Assembly (NCBI GenBank): GCA_944322965.1
Contig: CALUQR010000001.1
Span: 453,815 to 517,814, forward strand
Length of the DNA: 64,000 nt
Direction: 5' to 3'
Origin: Vulcanimicrobiota bacterium
GTDB taxonomy: Bacteria > Vulcanimicrobiota > Xenobia > Xenobiales > Xenobiaceae
Position 1 is the stretch's first letter. Every line of letters begins with the position of its first letter. Of the stretch, positions 15,795 through 23,933 are shown in pieces. Made by a program: the position numbers and the translations under genes. A model generated the notes under the pieces. The model worked only from the letters and a program-made list of their open reading frames with translations. It had not been told where the DNA came from and made no database searches.

Positions 15795-16691
15795 TTAATT
15801 GATGGAGATGGGGGTAGGCCCATCGGAGGGGGGCGGAGCCGGCTGGTCGGCCACGGGGGTGGGCAGAGCCTGGGAAGGGGCCGCCGCCTGGGGCGACTGA
15901 TCGGCCGGGGCGGGGGGCACTTGCAACTCTAAGGGGGGCTGGGGCGGGGCCTCGGGGACGGGGGCCGGAGCGGGCTGGGAGGGGGTAACCGCCGCCGGCG
16001 CGGAGGTAGGCTGGGTAGTTACGGGCTGAGGGGCGGGAGCGCTCTCTGGGGCGGCGGCTTCCGGAGCGGCAGCGGCCGGTTCAGAAGCCGGGGTAGCGGC
16101 GGCCGCCGGGGGCTCGCCTTGCAGAGGCTGGCCTAAGGGGGTACCCTCTAAGGGGATCTCGATGCGCTGGGAACTGGCCGGCTTAGTGGAGGTGAGGTTA
16201 AAGTCGATGGGGGTCTCCGCTTCGATATAGGCTAAGTCGCCATTAGCGGTAGTAGCTAAGTCGGCGCCTAAACTCTCTTTGACGTAGGCGCTCAGGGCCG
16301 GGCACTTGATCCCTTTGACGTTGCCCGTCAAGACGATGACGCTACTAGCTTGGTTCTTGATGGCCTCTTGGGGAATGTCGGAGGGGGCCTGAACTAAGAT
16401 GGCCTCGCTGGGGGCTTTGGGATTGAGCAAGATGAAGAAGGCTTTGAGGTGGGCGGGGGCCTGGGGACCCAGGGCGGCTAAGTATTCGCTCAGATCGGGG
16501 GCCACATTGTAGAGGGCGGTACCCTCAATATTTTCGTAGCGATCGGCGGCCGGGGCGGTCAGGCGAAAATTGCTATTTTGGATAATATTCTGGGGGTTAT
16601 TGTTGGGGGTAGAGCGGCTACAAGCTAAGGTCAGAGTAGCCAGAGCGCAGAGCAAGAGGGGAAAGAGCAGGCGACATAATTTTAATTTCAT
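15795..16691 (-). CDS. Lipoprotein with Pro/Ala-rich tail
   Basis: A 298-residue predicted lipoprotein. The signal peptide ends at the lipobox 'LTLAC' (Cys about residue 24). Residues 40-165 form a small folded domain of unknown family ('FFILLNPKAPSEAILV', 'SSVIVLTGNVKGIKCPALSAY'), possibly an OB-like beta barrel. The last 110 residues are low-complexity Pro/Ala/Gln, a typical periplasmic spacer. It is probably the first gene of the operon with the FHIPEP-domain and multi-TM proteins (52-nt gap), and it diverges from the HTH coiled-coil gene. The Shine-Dalgarno for the ATG is weak. Confidence 0.7.
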   Translation of the reverse strand: MKLKLCRLLFPLLLCALATLTLACSRSTPNNNPQNIIQNSNFRLTAPAADRYENIEGTALYNVAPDLSEYLAALGPQAPAHLKAFFILLNPKAPSEAILVQAPSDIPQEAIKNQASSVIVLTGNVKGIKCPALSAYVKESLGADLATTANGDLAYIEAETPIDFNLTSTKPASSQRIEIPLEGTPLGQPLQGEPPAAAATPASEPAAAAPEAAAPESAPAPQPVTTQPTSAPAAVTPSQPAPAPVPEAPPQPPLELQVPPAPADQSPQAAAPSQALPTPVADQPAPPPSDGPTPISIN

Positions 16692-16698
16692 TTTCTAA

Positions 16699-16729
16699 TT
16701 GTAACCTCGGCTAAACAGCATCTTATAAT
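16699..16729 (+). promoter_or_regulatory. Possible promoter for the HTH coiled-coil gene
   Basis: A consensus -10 TATAAT (16724-16729) has TTGTAA 19 nt upstream (16699-16704). Spacing is longer than ideal. It would give a leader of about 90 nt before ATG 16825. Confidence 0.4.
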
Positions 16730-16824
16730 CTCGGGCAACTTTCCTGCTAGAGGGAACTTATCCCTGCCTGTGCGCCCCCCTCTACGTAGGAACCTAGAGG
16801 CCTAGGCTCGAAAGTATCGGGGAC

Positions 16825-19701
16825 ATGTCTAAGTTCTATACCATCGAGGAAGTCTCCCAACTGATCAACGTCCCGGCTGATTCTATCCGGGAGTGGATCT
16901 CTGAAGGCAAGGTCTCGGCCGCTCGCAGGGCCGGGGACTTGGTGCTGCGCCACCATGAAGTGCAGCGCTTGATCTCTGAGTTTGGAACTCAAGAGCCAGC
17001 TCCAGAAGAGGAGGCCCCCACCGCTTTCGCCAATGTCGCTCCTCCCAAGCCGCCCAAGGCTCCGACGGCTAGGTACGCCTCTAAAGCTAAGGCCGCCCCT
17101 CCTCAGCAGTCGGTTTACTACGGCTATGAAGAGAGTACGCCCCAGCCTATGGAGACGGCGGGAGAGAGCGAGGCGCTGGGTAGCGCTAGCCCCAGCTTGC
17201 GCCAGATGGATAGCCCTGACGGCGAAGGGGAGGCGCCCTTAGATTACTCCTCTTTATACGACACGGACTTAGACGAATACGAGTCGCAGCTGCGTTACCT
17301 GCGCATGGAGTTGCCTTTACCTTCGGCGGCCAGCGTCTTGGCCCGCAGCGGGGGCAATGGGGCGCGCTTAGGGGGCGAGGAGCGCAGCCAGCGCTCTAAG
17401 TCGGCGGGCCTCAATCACGAGCAGGCCGAGCAGATAGTAGAGCGGGCGGTAGAGCCTTTGGCTAGAGCCCAGGCCCGTCTCATTAAGCTCTTTAACGAGA
17501 CGAAAGAGGAGAACCGCAAGCCCAGCGCTTTGCCGGCGCCCGGGAGTGGGAGTGGAGCGGCTGAGAAGGGGATCGCCCGCTTAGAGGGTCAGTTAAAGCA
17601 GATCCAGGCCGCCGTAGAGGGCGAATATAGCGCCAAGGCTCTGCGTAATAATGTAGATGCGGTGCAGAAGGGCTTAGAATCGTTGACGACCCTCTGCCAG
17701 AAGCGTTTTGAGAGTTTGGCTCAGACTTCGCTCACTGTAAGCGGCAAGAGCGATCCCAAGCTTTTAGAGAGTTTGCAGGCTTTACAAAATCTACCCCAGC
17801 TCTTGGAAAAGAGGATCGGAGCGGCCTTAGATAAGGCGGGCGGAGGCGCGGTTAAGGGCGGGGGCGGTCCCGAATTGGAGAGTCTGCGCCAGAAATACGA
17901 GTTACTCAACCAAAAGTACGCCAACCTGCGGGCCGAGCATGAGCGGACGGTAGACGAGAATTCGAAGCTCAATGCGGAGGGCTCCGACTTAGAGTCGGTC
18001 CTCAACCGTCTGGAAGTCCTGCGCGCCCCCTTAGAGGCCTACGGTTTAGGGGCCAACGATTTTGCGGAAAAGGTCGTGGAGCATGTCGACGCCTTAAATG
18101 CCAATTGTAGGGAGTTAGAGGCCCGCTACGAGGCCTGCGAAGAGGAGACGAGCAGTCTGCAGGTGCTCCTCGATCGCCTCCAGAGCGACAATCAAGAGCT
18201 CAAAGAGAAGAATCAAGAGTTGCAGGCGGTAGCCCAGCAGGCGGGTAAGGATTCAGGCGAACTGCAGAGGCTGCGCGAGGCTTGCGAGCAGCTCAAGGCT
18301 AAGGTCAGCGGTTCCGACGCCGGTTATACTAAACTCCAAGATCAGTGCCTCAAGTTAAAAGAGCAGAATCAGGACTTGCAGCAGGCGAGCGAGGCCCGGG
18401 AGCGCCAAGTGCGCGAATTGCAGGCCGTCTTAGCTAAGAATGAGCAACAAGCCCAAGAGTTGGCCAAACAGCATAACGAGAGCTTAGAGAAGGCTCGAGC
18501 GGGCCAGCGGGATTTGCAAGAGCGCTTAGAGCAGAGCCAGGGCCTTTTGGCGGGGGCTAAGCAAGATCTGCGCAAGGCTCAGGAGCAGTTGGAGCTCAAC
18601 CACCGGGAGTTAGAGAATCTGCGCACCCAGGCGGAGCACTCTAATAGCGCTTACGACGATCTCTCCGAAGCTTACAAGAAGCGGGAGGAGGAGCTGGAGG
18701 TCTCCCAGGCGGAGTTAGTCCAGATTCAGACCCAGATTAAGTCTATTCAGGCCCAGTCGGCGGAACTAGAGAATATGGCGGCCGACGCCCATCGGGAGGC
18801 TTCGGAGGCTACGGCCAAGTTAGGCGAGTATGAGACTCGCCTGGAGGAGGCCCAGAGCGCTCAGGAGGGCTTGCGGGCTCAACTTAAGAAGGCCGAAGAG
18901 CGCTTGCAGACGGTCCAGGTGGAGCGCGACGCCCAAGAGCGGGCTCGGACCCAAGCTCTGGAAGAGGCGGCCGAGGAGTTGCGCCAAGTGCAGCATCAGC
19001 TCCAGGAGAGCCAGAAGAAGCTGAGCGAGCAGGAGGCGGCCCACCACAAGAAGATCCAAGATCTGCAGGTGGAGTCGACTAAGGTGGAGGCGGAGAAGGC
19101 CCGACTCTTGCGGCGCATCAATACCTTGCAAGCTAAGAATGAGGCTTTGCGGGCGGAGATCGACGAGAGCCGCGAGTTTGGCGACAATTACGACGCCGTC
19201 AAGGCGGTAGAAGTGCGTATGCAAGACCAGCTCGATGCGGTGACCTTAGAGCTCAGCGAGACTAAGGCCAAGCTCAAAGAGTTGGAAAATTCCGATAATG
19301 CGGCCGCCATCCAAGAGCGGGATGTAGCCCTCAGCCAGTTGGAAGAGTTGAACCACGAAAATGAGGCTCTGCGCCAAGAGGTGGCTAAGCTCCAGAAAGA
19401 GGGCGCCGGCGGCGATCAGAGCGAGCTCCTGGAGGCCCTGGCCAATTACGAGTCGGCCAATTTGGAGAAGGAGCGCCTCTTACAGAGCGCTCAGGAAGAG
19501 CGCGCCCAGCTGCGCGAGGAGTTGGAGCGGGCTAAGCAGTTGCTCTTTGAGCAGCAGCAGCTCTATGAGCGGGAGCGCAAGGAGTGGTCGGAGATCTTGG
19601 CCAAGCAGGTCAAAGGGGAAGGGGCCGCCGTGGCCTCGCCTCTGGATGGCAACCGCCGTCCGGCTGGGTTCCGACTCTTTAAAAATCGCGGCAGTATCTG
19701 A
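16825..19701 (+). CDS. MerR-like HTH protein with ~600-residue coiled coil
   Basis: A 958-residue protein. Residues 1-55 form a MerR/excisionase-type winged HTH ('YTIEEVSQLINVPADSIREW', 'ISEGKVSAARRAGDL'). A disordered Pro/Ser-rich linker follows to about residue 190. Residues about 195-270 hold a first helical segment, and about 345-935 an almost unbroken coiled coil rich in Gln, Glu, Leu and Lys, like SMC or DivIVA-type rods. A basic tail ('RRPAGFRLFKNRGSI') ends it. No ATPase head is present. HTH plus long coiled coil recalls KfrA-type plasmid proteins and some cell-pole scaffolds, so DNA-linked scaffolding or nucleoid organisation is plausible but unproven. It is monocistronic with a strong hairpin after the stop. 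Confidence 0.8.
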   Translation: MSKFYTIEEVSQLINVPADSIREWISEGKVSAARRAGDLVLRHHEVQRLISEFGTQEPAPEEEAPTAFANVAPPKPPKAPTARYASKAKAAPPQQSVYYGYEESTPQPMETAGESEALGSASPSLRQMDSPDGEGEAPLDYSSLYDTDLDEYESQLRYLRMELPLPSAASVLARSGGNGARLGGEERSQRSKSAGLNHEQAEQIVERAVEPLARAQARLIKLFNETKEENRKPSALPAPGSGSGAAEKGIARLEGQLKQIQAAVEGEYSAKALRNNVDAVQKGLESLTTLCQKRFESLAQTSLTVSGKSDPKLLESLQALQNLPQLLEKRIGAALDKAGGGAVKGGGGPELESLRQKYELLNQKYANLRAEHERTVDENSKLNAEGSDLESVLNRLEVLRAPLEAYGLGANDFAEKVVEHVDALNANCRELEARYEACEEETSSLQVLLDRLQSDNQELKEKNQELQAVAQQAGKDSGELQRLREACEQLKAKVSGSDAGYTKLQDQCLKLKEQNQDLQQASEARERQVRELQAVLAKNEQQAQELAKQHNESLEKARAGQRDLQERLEQSQGLLAGAKQDLRKAQEQLELNHRELENLRTQAEHSNSAYDDLSEAYKKREEELEVSQAELVQIQTQIKSIQAQSAELENMAADAHREASEATAKLGEYETRLEEAQSAQEGLRAQLKKAEERLQTVQVERDAQERARTQALEEAAEELRQVQHQLQESQKKLSEQEAAHHKKIQDLQVESTKVEAEKARLLRRINTLQAKNEALRAEIDESREFGDNYDAVKAVEVRMQDQLDAVTLELSETKAKLKELENSDNAAAIQERDVALSQLEELNHENEALRQEVAKLQKEGAGGDQSELLEALANYESANLEKERLLQSAQEERAQLREELERAKQLLFEQQQLYERERKEWSEILAKQVKGEGAAVASPLDGNRRPAGFRLFKNRGSI

Positions 19702-19729
19702 GTTTGCTAATTGCTAGGATCGGATGCCG

Positions 19730-19773
19730 AGCGGGCCCTCCCCAGGCGCTTTAGCGCCTGGGGAGGGCCCGCT
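19730..19773. terminator. Long perfect hairpin (21-bp arms)
   Basis: AGCGGGCCCTCCCCAGGCGC plus one base pairs perfectly with 19753-19773 around a 2-nt TT spacer (effectively 20 bp with a TTTA loop). An outer GGATCG/CGATCC pair extends it. Only TTGG follows, so it lacks a proper U-tract. Confidence 0.75.
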
Positions 19774-19824
19774 TTGGTATGGGCGCGATCCTCAAAATCT
19801 AAGTGAGAGAGTGAGTGGAGTTAA

Positions 19825-21516
19825 ATGGCGCAAAAAGAGGCGACAAATTCTACGGATATTAAACAGCTAGGCCTAGTAGCCGCCCTGGCCAGTCTGGGCT
19901 ACGTCTTCTGGGTGGTGGGGGCTATGGAGATGGTGGAGCGCTTAGCTTACTACGGGGTGCGCGCGGTGGCCGGTCTCTACGCTACCGCCCCCGCTTCGGA
20001 GGGAGGCTTGGGGGTTACGGCCGCCAAGTTTGGCATTATCCTCATGGTCTGGTCTGGCTTCCAGGGCTTCTTACCCATCGTAGTGGGCGGGTTGGCCGAC
20101 CGTTACGGTTATAAGTTGACGATCGCCATCTCGACGGTGGTCAAGATGGTAGCCTACCTAATTATGGCCTTCTTCCCCACTTTCTACGGCTTCTTAGTGG
20201 GCGCTATCTTCTTAGCTACCGGTACGGCCATCTTTAAGCCGGGCATTCAGGGGACTTTAGCTAAGGCTACTAAGCCGGAAAATAGCTCTATGGCCTGGGG
20301 CGTCTTCTATCAGACGGTCAATATTGGCGGCTTCATAGGTCCGGTGATGGCGGGCTTTTTGCGCAAGATGGAGTGGAGTAACGTCTTCTTTGCCTGCGCG
20401 GCCATTATCGCTTTGAACTTCATCTTGCTCTTAACTTACAAGGAGCCCGGCTTAGAGGAGCGTTTAGCCAAAGCTAAAGAGCGCGAAGCTAAACATGAAA
20501 AGCAGCGCAATATCATCTTAGAGACGCTCTCTGAATTGCGTCGCCCCCACTTGTGCGTCTTCTTAGCCATCTTTACCGGCTTCTACTTTATGTTCAACTG
20601 CCTCTTCGACGTCTTGCCCCTGCACATTAGGGACTGGGTCGACAGCCGCGATGTCGTGAATACCGTCTCCCAGATCTTCGATATTAATAATCCCGTCCTG
20701 GGGTTTGTCATGATCTTGGATAAGACTAAGACCTACGTGCAGCCGGAGGGGATGCTCAACCTCAACTGCGCGATGATCATGTTTACCTGCTTCTTCTTCG
20801 CCTGGCTCTCCTCCAAGATGCGCATCTTGCGCAGTATCGCCCTGGGTACCTCCCTGGCCGCCTTGTCCATGTGCTTAATCGGGATCTCCCACATGGGTTG
20901 GTTCTGCCTGCTCTCCATCGCCGTCTTTAGTATTGGCGAGATGCTCTCTAGCCCTAAATTTAGCGAGTTCGTGGGCACCCACTTAGCTTCTAGCGATAAG
21001 AAGGGGATGTATCTGGGCTTAGGTCAGATGTCCTTTGCCATAGGCTCCACCTTAGAAGGGCTGATCGCCCCCCGGCTCTACGATATGCTCTCTTCGAAGG
21101 ATACCTTCTCTCGCGAGATGCTCTTAGAACTCAAGTTAGTCACCCCCCAGCAGTTGGAAGCTATTAAACCGGGCGAGGCCTTCAATCAGCTCGTCCTGCT
21201 CAGCGGCCGGGCCCCAGAAGAGCTCACCCAATTTATGTACCACCACCACTCAGTGGCCAGTATGTGGTATATCATGGCCGGCGTGGGCTTTTTGACCGCC
21301 CTCTTGATCTTAATCTATTCCTTCTGGTGGGCCCGCACCGGTACCAGCGCCGCGGTAGTAGCCATTAATGAGCGCCAGGAAGAGAAACCGACCTCGGAAG
21401 CTCTGACCCCGGCTAGCGAGGAGAGTCCCCAGCCCTTAATCCAAGAGGGTCCCTTGGGCGAAGCCCAAGAGACGGCTCCCCCCAAAGAGGAGGACTCCCC
21501 CCAAAATTCAGGCTAG
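19825..21516 (+). CDS. POT/PTR-family proton-dependent oligopeptide transporter
   Basis: A 563-residue MFS-fold protein with about 12-14 TM helices. The POT signature near the N terminus, 'EMVERLAYYGVRAVAG' (ExxERxxYYG), supplies proton- and peptide-binding residues. 'ADRYGYKLTIA' is the MFS A-loop, and 'FYQTVNIGGFIGP' matches the second PTR2 signature. The family imports di- and tripeptides with protons. There is a longer central loop between the two halves (about residues 210-260) and a polar, Pro/Glu-rich C-terminal tail of 55 residues. A GTGGAG site lies 6 nt before the ATG. Its last nine bases overlap the convergent histidine-kinase gene. Confidence 0.88.
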   Translation: MAQKEATNSTDIKQLGLVAALASLGYVFWVVGAMEMVERLAYYGVRAVAGLYATAPASEGGLGVTAAKFGIILMVWSGFQGFLPIVVGGLADRYGYKLTIAISTVVKMVAYLIMAFFPTFYGFLVGAIFLATGTAIFKPGIQGTLAKATKPENSSMAWGVFYQTVNIGGFIGPVMAGFLRKMEWSNVFFACAAIIALNFILLLTYKEPGLEERLAKAKEREAKHEKQRNIILETLSELRRPHLCVFLAIFTGFYFMFNCLFDVLPLHIRDWVDSRDVVNTVSQIFDINNPVLGFVMILDKTKTYVQPEGMLNLNCAMIMFTCFFFAWLSSKMRILRSIALGTSLAALSMCLIGISHMGWFCLLSIAVFSIGEMLSSPKFSEFVGTHLASSDKKGMYLGLGQMSFAIGSTLEGLIAPRLYDMLSSKDTFSREMLLELKLVTPQQLEAIKPGEAFNQLVLLSGRAPEELTQFMYHHHSVASMWYIMAGVGFLTALLILIYSFWWARTGTSAAVVAINERQEEKPTSEALTPASEESPQPLIQEGPLGEAQETAPPKEEDSPQNSG

Positions 21517-23931
21517 GCGGGGGGTAAGGCGAATAGTAAAGATCGTCTGACCGGGGCGGGAGGTAAAGTCTAAACTACCTCCCAGCCCCTTTATTATGGA
21601 GCGACTGACGGCTAGACCTAGGCCGCTCCCTAAACCGTGGGCCTTAGTAGTAAAGAAGGGCTCAAAGATGCGCCCCTGCAGAGGACTGGGCACCCCGGGG
21701 CCGTTATCTAAGAAGCGGAGACAGAGTTCCTCCTGGCGCTGGCTAGCGGCTATCTCCACGCGGCGGGGGGCGGGTTGGAGGCTCAGAGCCTCGCAACTAT
21801 TGAGTAAGAGGTTAGTAAAGACTTGTTGGAGTTGACTCTTTTGCAAGAGGTAGAGGGGCAGCTTTTCCAATTTGAGGGAGACTTGGACTTGGTGGCGTTT
21901 GAGATGATGGCCCACTAATTGCAAGGTATCGCGCAGGGTGTGGCGGAGGTCGGTAGGCCCCAGCTGGCGGGCCTCGTCTCGAGTATAAAAGAGGAGATTT
22001 TTAATAATAGCCTGGGCCTGGAGGGTCGCCTCTTGGGCTCTCTTTAGGCGCAGGGCGCCGCCGCCCTCATAACTACTCTCACGGGCTAAGGAGTCTAAGG
22101 CCAGACGAATAGCTCCCAGCGGAGTATTCAATTCGTGGGCTAAGCTGGGGGCCAGCTGACCGAGAGCCGCCAATTTGCCCGTCTGGATGAGTTGGGCCCG
22201 CGACTCTTGGAGCTGGTGATGCAATTGGCAATTGTGGAGGCTAGTGCGCAAGTAGTCGAGGATTAAGAGTAAGAGCTCCTGCTCTTGGCGGGTGAAGCGG
22301 GCCGCTTGGGGGTGGCTGAGGATGAGGACCCCCTCTAAGGAGACTTCCGCTCCCCCCTGGACTTCGGGCCAGGGGAAGGGGAGGGCCAAAAGGGAGCCGC
22401 GATCTAAGGGGGGCGGCCCTTGGAAGCGACTGCGGCTCAGATCGTCTAAGAGGAGGGGTTGGGAGTTTTTGATTACGGCTCGGCGCAAGCCCTCTAGGCT
22501 GGCGGCTAAGGGCGTTAAGGGGGCGGAGGGGGGCGGGGATTTGAGCCACCACACCTGGCGGGCGGGGAAGGCGGCCCGCAAAAATTTAGTGAGGCGTCGG
22601 CTAAAGCCGGGGAGGTTATCTAAGGTCCCGGCGTGGCTCAATTGGCGGCAGAGTTGGACTAACTTTTTAGCCCACCGGCGCAGGGCGCGGTGGCGACCCC
22701 GCAACTGGCGCAAACTCTGCTCTTGGCTTTGCAGGCGCTCTCCCAGTCGTAAGGGTAAGCTCACCTCTTGGGCTAGCCTACTCCAGAGGGCTAAGCTCTG
22801 CTCTGGGAGAGCGGAGCCCAGACGGCGGGCCCATAAGACCCCGCCTTGGGGGATGGGGGCGGCCAGCTGCCACTCTTGGGGGGCGCTCTCTACTTGTAAG
22901 GGGGAGCGTTGGCTGTGGACTTGGGCTAAAAGGGGCAGATTTTGGGGGGCTAAATCCCAATTTTGCCAGCGCTCCGCTTGGGGGGCGAAGAAGGAGTGGG
23001 GGCGGAAGCCCAGCGCTTGGGGGAGGAAGATAACTACCTCTTGGAGTTCTAAACTCTTAGCTATTAAGGCTAGCGAACCGGGGAGATCGGCCCCTAATCC
23101 CGCTCGCTGTGGCTGGTCCCAGTATGCGCCTAGCACTTGTAAGAGATTAGCCTGGCGCTTTTGGCTCTCCAATTGGCGGTATAAGTCGTTAGAGCGCAAC
23201 TCGCTGCGGGTAGCTTTAGCCTGGACCTTAGCTAAGCGCTTTTCTAAAAGGCTAGCTCGCATTTGCTCTTGGCGCTCATAGAGATTTTGGGCCCCCAGCT
23301 CGAGGGCCGCTACCCCCGCTAGGAGGAGGGCCATAGAGGTTAAGGGCTGGGCCGGATAGAGGAGGATAAAGGCGCTCCCCCAGCCCCCTAAGCCTAGGGA
23401 GAGGAGGGCTAAGCGCTGCTGGCGCCAGAAGAGCTGGGAGTCTGGGAGCGGATGGAGCCAGAGGGTCCAAAACCAGCCTCCAGCGCTATAGGCTAGAGCT
23501 ATAAAGAGGAGGCTTCCCGCCTGCAGGGGGGCGGCTACCTTTAAAGAGAGCAACTCCCAGAGCAAGACGGCCCCCGCGCTAGCCGCCCCTGAGCTTAGCG
23601 CCTCTTTAAATGAGTCCGAGGGGGGTAATTTTAGGGAGGCAGCCGTTTTAGAGCCCTGACTCCAGTAGAGGCCCAAGGCTAGAGCCAGCCACCAGAGGAA
23701 TTTAGCTTCTTGGAGGGCCAGCCAGAGGGGTAGCCAGAGGGCCCAGGCGGCGCTCCAGCGTCCGCCCGCGGGGAAATAGAGGGAGCGCCGCTCTAAGAGG
23801 AGGGCCCCAGCCACTAGGCCTAAGCTTAAAGGGAGGGGGAGTTTTAAAGGGGGCGGCTGAGATTGGCCTAAGCTCCAGAGGAGGCTCAGGGCGATTAAGA
23901 GGATGGGGACTAGCAAACGGACTGGGGACAT
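21508..23931 (-). CDS. Membrane-bound sensor histidine kinase (NtrB-like core)
   Basis: The start is set at ATG 23931, two bases after the response-regulator stop and behind a GGAGG site; a longer frame would run deep into that gene. The 807-residue product has 7-8 TM helices in residues 1-235, a short coiled coil, and a GAF-like sensory region (about 260-560). The kinase core follows: H-box 'SLAHELNTPLGAI' (His about residue 597), N-box 'QVFTNLLLNSCEAL', G1 'LDNGPGVP', F-box 'FEPFFTTK' and G2 'GSGLGLAVS'. All are intact, so autophosphorylation is expected. The multi-TM input suggests a membrane or lipophilic signal. It is co-transcribed after its likely partner regulator and opposite the pseudopilin operon, which it may control. 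Confidence 0.9.
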   Translation of the reverse strand: MSPVRLLVPILLIALSLLWSLGQSQPPPLKLPLPLSLGLVAGALLLERRSLYFPAGGRWSAAWALWLPLWLALQEAKFLWWLALALGLYWSQGSKTAASLKLPPSDSFKEALSSGAASAGAVLLWELLSLKVAAPLQAGSLLFIALAYSAGGWFWTLWLHPLPDSQLFWRQQRLALLSLGLGGWGSAFILLYPAQPLTSMALLLAGVAALELGAQNLYERQEQMRASLLEKRLAKVQAKATRSELRSNDLYRQLESQKRQANLLQVLGAYWDQPQRAGLGADLPGSLALIAKSLELQEVVIFLPQALGFRPHSFFAPQAERWQNWDLAPQNLPLLAQVHSQRSPLQVESAPQEWQLAAPIPQGGVLWARRLGSALPEQSLALWSRLAQEVSLPLRLGERLQSQEQSLRQLRGRHRALRRWAKKLVQLCRQLSHAGTLDNLPGFSRRLTKFLRAAFPARQVWWLKSPPPSAPLTPLAASLEGLRRAVIKNSQPLLLDDLSRSRFQGPPPLDRGSLLALPFPWPEVQGGAEVSLEGVLILSHPQAARFTRQEQELLLLILDYLRTSLHNCQLHHQLQESRAQLIQTGKLAALGQLAPSLAHELNTPLGAIRLALDSLARESSYEGGGALRLKRAQEATLQAQAIIKNLLFYTRDEARQLGPTDLRHTLRDTLQLVGHHLKRHQVQVSLKLEKLPLYLLQKSQLQQVFTNLLLNSCEALSLQPAPRRVEIAASQRQEELCLRFLDNGPGVPSPLQGRIFEPFFTTKAHGLGSGLGLAVSRSIIKGLGGSLDFTSRPGQTIFTIRLTPRLA

Positions 23932-23933
23932 AG

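Noticed and set aside
22292-23281. Long plus-strand frame inside the kinase gene
   Set aside because: The minus frame encodes clear kinase motifs. The plus translation is Arg/Trp-rich low-quality sequence typical of a shadow.
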